From positions 301,149,357 through 301,213,356 of the forward strand of contig CM060709.1 of the NCBI GenBank assembly GCA_030686995.1: 64,000 nucleotides of DNA, read 5' to 3'. Positions 56,156 through 64,000 of this stretch are shown piece by piece; the first letter of the stretch is position 1; each line of letters opens with the position of its first letter. The notes under the pieces are model-generated. The model made no database searches. It worked only from the letters and a program-made list of their open reading frames with translations, and was not told where the DNA came from. The translations under genes and the position numbers were made by a program. The DNA comes from Artemisia argyi (Eukaryota; Streptophyta; Magnoliopsida; Asterales; Asteraceae).

Positions 56156-57565
56156 TGATGAGGCGAAAAATGATCCGTTTTTAGGGGGTCATTTAAGCCC
56201 GAATCAGAATTTATTTGATCAAATATTGCCCTAAATCGTTCCTTTTGTGATTTTAGGTGTTTGGAGAGTGAATTCTGGAAAAGAGGCTATTTTGGACGTT
56301 TTTGGAGCATAAAGTGAAGAAAACGACAAAGTACCAAAAATCCAAGCTGGAAATACAAGGTGACGGCGTCAAGGGTTTGCTCTTGACGGCGTCAGACATG
56401 AAGAATAATTTACCGTAGCTGGTGACGGCGTCAGATGGAGTTATGACGGCGTCAAAGTGGCCAAGATTAATTTACCGAAGGTGGTGACGGCGTCACATAG
56501 GCCGTCACGATTGGATCTAGGGCGTCCGAGGAAGTGTATGGCGGCGAGTTGACGGCGTCAGATTTTACTCTTGACGCCGTCAGGAGGATTTTCCTATATA
56601 TAGTTTTCTAGTTTTTTCATAAAAAAAAGAGGAGAAGTTTTGGTGAAACCCTAAAGACGATTTTGGTGCCTCTTTTACAGGTTTTTCAAGGGTTCCAAAC
56701 CCTTGAGACCTTGCATTGTAATTGAGATAAGTATACTCTTAATTCAATCAATATGTCTATGTGTTGGTTGTTTATCTTTTGTTCTTATCTTAATTCTACT
56801 ATGCTAGGCTAGATCTCTCTTGTGTTTGCTTAGATCTAATGAAACCTAGATGTTGATTATGTGTTGATTACTTGTCTATTCTTGTTTTGAATGAATGATT
56901 TTATATGTTAGGCTTAAGAAAACTGGCAGATCTCCAAATGGTAACATGCTTGAACGTCTTAAGAAACATGAACCGAGGCGTACTAGGTCTTTATTGGTTG
57001 TATTTAATGCATGAGCCACTGTTTACAATCCCTATAGTTGTGCTGGGTCATGGTGTAGGAGGAGATAAGAGCTCATAGAGTTGGGGAGTTATGTATGCCA
57101 CTCCACGAATGGTATTAAGGAATACAACCCGTCATTCATACAAGTGTAACAAGTAATTGACATGTAAAAGATATCTAGGGAGTAATGAAGTCTAAGTAAA
57201 CACAATTTCTCCAATTACTGCTCACAACCTTAGTTTAATTAGTTTAATTTTATTTTTATTGTTTTATTTTGATTGCATCTTAGCTTTGGGTTAGTTGAAT
57301 AACAACTAATTCCGCCCACTCTTTCAAAACCCGAGATTTTAATTGCTTTCATAAAAATATAAAAATACAAAAATAATCATCTTTCATCTCTAGAACTTTT
57401 AATTAGGTTTTCTAATCCTAGCGACACTATTCCTAAGCTGAACGATCAATCCCCCGGTACTTGTCACTATACTATACTACAACGATCAGGTACACTGCCT
57501 GGTGGGGGTTGTAAGCCTCGCGAGATCCCTCGAGAGGTAAAGCAAGGTGCGATTCCCACGCATCA
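56156..57565 (+). repeat. Element B left LTR
   Basis: 1410 bp, TGATGAGGCGAAAA...CCCACGCATCA. Eight TGACGGCGTCA-type motifs cluster at 56360-56582, just before the TATA-like CCTATATATAG (56594-56604). Confidence 0.95.
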
Positions 57566-57571
57566 AGTCTT

Positions 57572-57589
57572 TGGCGCCGCAGCCTGGGG
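57572..57589 (+). other. Primer-binding site of element B
   Basis: TGGCGCCGCAGCCTGGGG, tRNA-Asp-type as in element A. Confidence 0.65.
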
Positions 57590-57738
57590 AATAGTTATTG
57601 TCTATGTTAGAATTTCTTTTTATTAGGTCTACTTGCTAGATTCCTTTCTAGTAAGATTTTTTATTTTTATTTTTAGGTCTTCTTTAGTCTATCTTATTTC
57701 TTCGTGCTTTTGTTCGTAACTCTTTACCATCCGACATC

Positions 57739-59976
57739 ATGGAAGGTGGTAACATCTTTGAACCCATCATCCCACCACAACAAAACCCACCATTAGAACC
57801 CCTTAGGCCCCGAACCTTAGGAGAGTATTCCCGACCTAGCCACCAAGGCTACCGAAACACCATTGAGCTCACCGGAGCCAATGTGACCCCCTTGCGATCC
57901 GACACCATCCGGTTGGTGCAAAGCGGATGTGCATTCCATGGACTTCGTTCCGAAGATCCAAACCAACACCTTAAGGACTTCCTCAAAATCGTAGATTCCA
58001 TAGACCTAGGTGTTGAAACTAGAGAGACTACCCGTTTACGCCTATTCCAATTCTCTCTACGGGATCAAGCTAGTCAATGGCTTGAGCGTTTACCCGCGGG
58101 ATCCATCACCACATGGGATGATCTCACCACTCGTTTCCTTGCTCAATTTTTCCCACCGGGGAGAACTACTAAACTTAGGAATGACATCTTGATGTTCCAA
58201 CAACGTCAAAATGAATCTCTTTATGAAGCATGGACTCGTTTCAAGGACTTACTCCAAAAAGTCCCTCATCATGGCATAGATTTGTGGCTCCAAGTCCAAA
58301 TTTTTTATGACCATATCGATATCCCCACGAGGTGAACCATTGACCAATCAGCCGGTGGTAAGCTACGTGATCTTAGTGCGGAACAATCATGGGAACTCAT
58401 AGAAGATCTTGCTCTCTATGACAACGAAAGTTGGAATGATCCCCGTGATTTGAACAAAATGGTCAAGGCAATATCTTTGCCTTCGAATAATTCAAGCACT
58501 CCCGACCGTAGGATCATGGAACTTGAGGACCAAGTCAAGTTTCTCATGAAATCTTACGAAGCTCCGAAGCATTCAAGCCAAGTGAACAAAATCACTTCTT
58601 CATGTGAATTATGTAGTGGTCCCCATGACACTCGTGATTGTATGGAACTCCCCGGAACAGCTTTTGCGGACTACGCATCCACGCGTACCGACGAAGCGGG
58701 AGATAAGTGGTACACTTTCAAGCCCGAGCCAAACACATACGGTGATTCATATAACCCCTCATGGAAAAATCACCCAAACCTTAGGTGGAAACAAAATCAA
58801 CCCAATTCATCCAACCCACCTAATCGTTACCAATCAAACGGTCCACCATCCAACCGTACCTTCAACAACAATCCTTCTAACAACTATGGTAGTACCAACA
58901 ATCTTGAAGGATTGATGTCGAAATTTATGGCATCTCAAGAAGCTCGCATAGCTAGGTTTGAAACCGAATTCAACCAACAACAAACGGAGATGACCAACAA
59001 GATCGACAACTTGTTGAAAGCCCTCAACAACCAAACATTAGCCACACCTAGGAAGGACACTAGGGACACCAATAGTGGAATCCAAGCTAAGGACCCCTCA
59101 TCACCCAAACATGTCCACTTTGTCAATGTTGTCACCATTAAGCCGATAGATAGGGAGATTGAGGAGAGTGACAAAGATGAAGTTAGAGTAGAAGCCAATA
59201 GTGAGGATGAGAGTTGGGAAGTTGAGGTTAATAAGGATGAGGAATTAGAGGAGGTAGAACCTATAGAGGAATACTTTGATAAGTTGCCAACCAAGGAAGA
59301 ACGGGAATACCATAAGTATTTATTCGATAGTCCCGAGACAGCATATATCTTTGGCGATCCCCTGATCAAAATGGGAGACCCCTCTAACATTAACATCCCA
59401 TGCAATATCGGGCACATGCATGTATGGAAAGCTTACATAGACCCTAGATCCCCCGTGAACATCATGTCTAGGACTTATTACAATTGGGTGATGAAGAAGC
59501 AACTCAATTTTAGGATAATGCCCGGTAAAAGTTGGATAAGTAATTTTGCAGGAAGAGTTAAGGGAGTACATGTGATTATAGGGAATCTCACCTATGAGAT
59601 TGATTTCATGATAGTGGAAGACACGCGTCCGGTGATAGATTCTTGCCTAAGCCAAATAATATTTGAGAAACCATTTGTTGAGGCCACTAGGATGAGTTAT
59701 GATCCAACGTTAGGGATAGTTAGATTCAAGGAAGAGAATGACGAGGTTGCTTATCAAATGCCCTACAAGATTGAGCAATACCGTCTTCTCTCTAATTTCG
59801 AAAAGGAACGTAAGCAAGCGGCTTATTATAGGAATGATGAAGATAGACGTAGAGGAGTAGAGTATGTTAGAAATAGGATGCTTGGTTTCTACAAAGAATG
59901 CTTGCAACTAGGTCCGGAATACAAAACTGGTTTAGAAGACGACCTAGAGAGTGGAACCAATGATGAAATCACGTAG
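57739..59976 (+). pseudogene. Element B gag with protease-like C-terminus, one stop
   Basis: A 745-codon frame broken only by TGA at 58333-58335, where CGA would keep it open. Residues about 60-200 are the retrotransposon gag capsid domain (FHGLRSEDPNQHLKDFL, LFQFSLRDQASQWLERLP, FLAQFFPPGRTTKLRNDI). A CCHC-like knuckle follows (CELCSGPHDTRDC), then a long N/P/Q linker and an acidic patch. The C-terminal 230 residues are retropepsin-like, but the active-site segment reads YIDPRSPVNIMS where active relatives have D-x-G-x-S; the Asp is present, the Gly is not. Likely packages RNA only with help from an autonomous relative. Confidence 0.85.
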
Positions 59977-61826
59977 TAACCCACGACTTTGAGTCTAGCT
60001 ACAAGACTCGTAAATAAAGAAAAGCGCTTCTTGGGAGGCAACCCATGTTTTGTGTGATTTTAATTGTTTGATTGTTATTTGCTTCCGTATGCATGTTTTA
60101 TTTTTATTGTTGGTTGATCATGTTTCTCAATTAAAATGTGAAATACTTTATTATGTTGTTTAGCCTAGTCTTAACTTCAACCTAAAGGTATTTTTGCAAA
60201 AGATAAGTGTAAGGGGAAACCCCAAATATGTTTTTAAGAAACAAACCGATCATGATTATCCACAATATTTAATGAACATGTATATTCGTATTTGTTAGAG
60301 TCAAATGCTTGTATTGAGTCATAATGAAGTTTTGCAGGGTTTTCCAGGAAGTAGGACAAAGTTTTTCCAGAAATTTTCCGGAAACTTAACATAAAGATTT
60401 CTGCAGGTCCATTCTGACGGCGTCAGGGCATTGCTCTTGACGGCGTCAGGAGTCAAAAATCTGGAAATTTTACCGGTTTTGTTTTTCTAACGGAGTCTTA
60501 TAGTTTTTGTGAATTATTAAGTTTTATAATCTCCAGGAAATCTGCAAACTTCATTCCACAAGCATTATATCTTATTTTGTTTTCTAGGATTTAGTAACTT
60601 ATATAGGATGCCGCCGATTTTACGCGAGGTTGCCTTGTCTACTTTTGTCAGGATTTACAGGTTATTTGTGACAAGAAGATGATTTATATTATGGAAGGGA
60701 AGCTTTGATTGTTCGTTTTCTTGGAAGAAGATTTAACCTGGCCAACTAAAATCCATACCGAGCGAATCAGGGGAGTATTTGATTTCATTCTCTTTACTTT
60801 TTAACTTTTACATTCTTTACTTGAACATTGGGGACAATGTTCATCTTAAGTGTAAGGGGAGGGTAAAAAGATGATACCTTACATATGCACTTTCGCTTGA
60901 GTTTGTTTTGTTTGATAGTAGATGAGTAATAAAACTATGAGAAATACTTGTTAGTGTAATTTTAGCGCCAAATTTAAAATTTTTTACAACATTTAGGAGT
61001 GAAACTTTAGCCATAGCAAGCGTCTCATGGATAGGAGGTTGTATGACTAGCACATAACCGTATATTCAGAAAAATTTTCCACCAAAAAAATGTGAGGTTC
61101 GCCTTTAGATTTGATAGGAAAAGCATTTATTATTAGTGCTTATGAGTGTACCGGTAGTATTTAGATTCTAGAACTTGCGTTAGTGATGCATCCCGAGACC
61201 GCTAGTGAGACTACATTCGTGTGGTAGGATTTACTACATGATAAGAGGCATTAGGATCACCCTTGTGTTAAACCCGTATTATAATTACTTGACCATTTAA
61301 GTCATATTACTTGGCTAGTTAAGTCAACTAATTTTTCCCACACCCTTAGCGTTGTACTCATTTTTAGTACACGATACCTCTAGTACACCCCTCCGAGCCT
61401 ATCTTTTCGTTTCTAACTTTAAGCATTTTACTTAAAGGAAGAATTTGTTACACCCCACTTAAATGTACACCCAAATCGCCTTAGCCTTCCGTGTATGCGC
61501 TCATTTTTAGTGCATTATTGTTATTTGTTAAACCCTAAGTTAACTTTCTAATTGATTACATGGTTGCTAAGTCGAGTCATATCCTTGTACATATTGTTTT
61601 GGGACGATTGGGACTTATGGGTAAGTACTTATTTTATGGAGTAATGGGGAAGAACATAATATTATTACCCCCATATGTACGTTAATCTTAAAAGTGCTCC
61701 AAGTATTTTGATTTTCTTAATTCGAGTCATTAGAATAGTTAAATGTAAAGTATGTAAAGATTCAAGTGTAAGGGGAATTCTCATCTCCTATGATGTATTA
61801 TTTTGGATGGTAGGGTAAGAGTGTAT

Positions 61827-61866
<40 letters not shown>

Positions 61867-62458
61867 AGAAAAAGAAAAAAAAATAGAAAAGAAAAAGAGA
61901 AAAAACATACGGACTACCATCCCGTTTTCATTTTATGTTCATTTTATGTTTTTTGTTATTTTTCATTTATTAGCTTAAGTCGAGTCTAGTCTTGGCTTAG
62001 CAACGCCATCTTGTACATGTAATTTACTAAGATTGTTAACTCGCTACCAGTAAAATTCCCTTTATCCAACAAAACCGTGTAATTCATATCCCTACACCTA
62101 ACGATATAACCCTTTAAAAAGACCTCTTTGATAGTTTATCCTAGGTGCTTACGCCATGTGGTGGAGGTTTGATCCTTTCCCAAGCCTATGGTAATCTATT
62201 TTGCTATGACAGGTAGTGAGAGATATCTTCCATTTCCATAATGTTATATTACTTTATTACACCCGAGAGATGTGAGTATCTAAACACTATTTGTGAGGTG
62301 CTTGTGTATGACCTCCGTGCTTGTCTATTGGTCTTTAGTGGAACGATTATTTGTTGTAATTACTTTTATATTAGTGTTAAATGACCCCTAACTTGTCTTT
62401 TGAGTAGAATAAAAGCTCATTTGCTTGAGGACAAGCAAATCTCAAGTGTAAGGGTATA
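59977..62458 (+). other. Conserved non-coding 3' region of element B
   Basis: No ORF; aligns with 34447-36892 of element A. Holds GCGCTTCTTGGGAGGCAACC after the gag, a TGACGGCGTCA pair (about 60415-60450), GAACATTGGGGACAATGTTC (60823-60842), an A-rich run (61829-61863) and the inverted repeat ATTTGCTTG...CAAGCAAAT (62419-62440) 20 bases before the right LTR. Confidence 0.8.
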
Positions 62459-63869
62459 TGATGAGGCGAAAAATGATCCGTTTTTAGGGGGTCATTTAAG
62501 CCCGAATCAGAATTTATTTGATCAAATATTGCCCTAAATCGTTCCTTTTGTGATTTTAGGTGTTTGGAGAGTGAATTCTGGAAAAGAGGCTATTTTGGAC
62601 GTTTTTTGGAGCATAAAGTGAAGAAAACGACAAAGTACCAAAAATCCAAGCTGGAAATACAAGGTGACGGCGTCAAGGGTTTGCTCTTGACGGCGTCAGA
62701 CATGAAGAATAATTTACCGTAGCTGGTGACGGCGTCAGATGGAGTTATGACGGCGTCAAAGTGGCCAAGATTAATTTACCGAAGGTGGTGACGGCGTCAC
62801 ATAGGCCGTCACGATTGGATCTAGGGCGTCCGAGGAAGTGTATGGCGGCGAGTTGACGGCGTCAGATTTTACTCTTGACGCCGTCAGGAGGATTTTCCTA
62901 TATATAGTTTTCTAGTTTTTTCATAAAAAAAAGAGGAGAAGTTTTGGTGAAACCCTAAAGACGATTTTGGTGCCTCTTTTACAGGTTTTTCAAGGGTTCC
63001 AAACCCTTGAGACCTTGCATTGTAATTGAGATAAGTATACTCTTAATTCAATCAATATGTCTATGTGTTGGTTGTTTATCTTTTGTTCTTATCTTAATTC
63101 TACTATGCTAGGCTAGATCTCTCTTGTGTTTGCTTAGATCTAATGAAACCTAGATGTTGATTATGTGTTGATTACTTGTCTATTCTTGTTTTGAATGAAT
63201 GATTTTATATGTTAGGCTTAAGAAAACTGGCAGATCTCCAAATGGTAACATGCTTGAACGTCTTAAGAAACATGAACCGAGGCATACTAGGTCTTTATTG
63301 GTTGTATTTAATGCATGAGCCACTGTTTACAATCCCTATAGTTGTGCTGGGTCATGGTGTAGGAGGAGATAAGAGCTCATAGAGTTGGGGAGTTATGTAT
63401 GCCACTCCACGAATGGTATTAAGGAATACAACCCGTCATTCATACAAGTGTAACAAGTAATTGACATGTAAAAGATATCTAGGGAGTAATGAAGTCTAAG
63501 TAAACACAATTTCTCCAATTACTGCTCACAACCTTAGTTTAATTAGTTTAATTTTATTTTTATTGTTTTATTTTGATTGCATCTTAGCTTTGGGTTAGTT
63601 GAATAACAACTAATTCCGCCCACTCTTTCAAAACCCGAGATTTTAATTGCTTTCATAAAAATATAAAAATACAAAAATAATCATCTTTCATCTCTAGAAC
63701 TTTTAATTAGGTTTTCTAATCCTAGCGACACTATTCCTAAGCTGAACGATCAATCCCCCGGTACTTGTCACTATACTATACTACAACGATCAGGTACACT
63801 GCCTGGTGGGGGTTGTAAGCCTCGCGAGATCCCTCGAGAGGTAAAGCAAGGTGCGATTCCCACGCATCA
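62459..63869 (+). repeat. Element B right LTR
   Basis: 1411 bp, essentially identical to the left LTR, ending CCCACGCATCA directly before the ccaat target duplication. Confidence 0.95.
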
Positions 63870-63874
63870 CCAAT

Positions 63875-64000
63875 TCTGTGTGGGAAAAGGCATTTTAAGA
63901 CAGTATAGTGTTGCAAGAACTCCACAACAGAATGGTGTTGCAGAGAGAAGAAATAGGACACTTATTGAGGCTGCAAGAACAATGTTAGCTGATTCTAAAC
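63875..64000 (+). pseudogene. Element C integrase, continuation
   Basis: Resumes the Copia integrase core after element B: the frame contains ARTPQQNGVAERRNRTL, which carries the third catalytic residue (E), and continues to the window edge. Confidence 0.93.

Larger units (their letters stand above)
56156..63869 (+). mobile_element. Element B: very young non-autonomous Athila/Tat-like element
   Basis: 7714 bp with LTRs 56156-57565 and 62459-63869 and a perfect 5-bp target duplication ccaat (56151-56155, 63870-63874) inside the integrase of element C. By eye the LTRs differ by one substitution (near 56980) and one T in a homopolymer over 1410 bp, so insertion was very recent. It encodes a gag-protease-like frame with one stop and no reverse transcriptase, RNase H or integrase. 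Same family as element A. Confidence 0.95.
43353..64000 (+). mobile_element. Element C: Copia (Sirevirus/TNT1-94-like), runs off window
   Basis: Ty1/Copia retrotransposon inserted into the pol of element G. It has a 496-bp left LTR, a tRNA-Met primer site, gag, protease and the start of integrase. It is split by element D (45676-54381) and element B (56156-63869), resuming at 63875. Reverse transcriptase, RNase H and the right LTR are outside the window. Its frame has several breaks (stops at 44754 and 55879, a frameshift near 44997), so it is inactive. Confidence 0.93.

Noticed and set aside
1..64000. CRISPR arrays, bacterial operons, organellar gene clusters
   Set aside because: None seen; all gene structures are nuclear and eukaryotic.

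Overview
This window is nuclear DNA of a dicot plant. Spliced plant genes, plant-type tRNA and SINE sequences, and LTR retrotransposons resembling those that dominate Asteraceae genomes suggest a daisy-family species; the family call is inference from remembered similarity. 

The left half (1-31 kb) is gene-bearing. It begins with the 5'-truncated remains of a LINE on the minus strand (1-1399), then a probable solo LTR (2394-2882), a two-exon gene for a small cysteine-rich secreted thionin-like protein (plus, 3786-4553) and a tRNA-derived SINE (about 4863-5052). Next come NUP50, a nucleoporin with a Ran-binding domain (minus, 6992-8194, with a probable 2.4-kb intron in its 5' leader), and a complete 24-exon gene for the coatomer beta-prime subunit (minus, 16015-24740, 908 codons plus stop). 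After these lie a tRNA-Arg(UCG) gene (minus, 28472-28545) and a small FCS-like zinc-finger gene (minus, 28833-29212). Between and inside the genes sit small DNA transposons and SINEs, several with target-site duplications (TSDs) that can be read off exactly: hAT-type elements at 14211-14538 and 27895-28278, an Emigrant-like element in a coatomer intron (17924-18608), a minus-strand SINE (26424-26665) and a perfect 81-bp-arm palindrome with a 9-bp TSD (30079-30241). 

The right half (about 31-64 kb) is a nested stack of retrotransposons. The oldest visible layer, G, is a Ty3/Gypsy element of Tat/Retand type lying on the minus strand. Its RNase H-integrase part is at 41232-43352, and an opposite-strand additional ORF (aORF) spans 31928-40603. 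Element A (31982-38559), a non-autonomous Athila/Tat-like element, interrupts the aORF, and a 304-bp hAT element sits in A's right LTR. Copia element C (from 43353 past the window end) interrupts G's pol. Two further elements sit in C: D (45676-54381, TSD aaacc), which has 351-bp LTRs and one intact 1027-codon coiled-coil ORF but no pol, and B (56156-63869, TSD ccaat), a very young relative of A inserted in C's integrase. 

The host genes are apparently unrelated neighbours. The retrotransposon half is the best place for new biology. It holds non-autonomous families with conserved non-coding structure: hairpin and purine-tract modules in D, TGACGGCGTCA arrays in the LTRs of A and B, and a retained but degenerate protease-like ORF in A and B.
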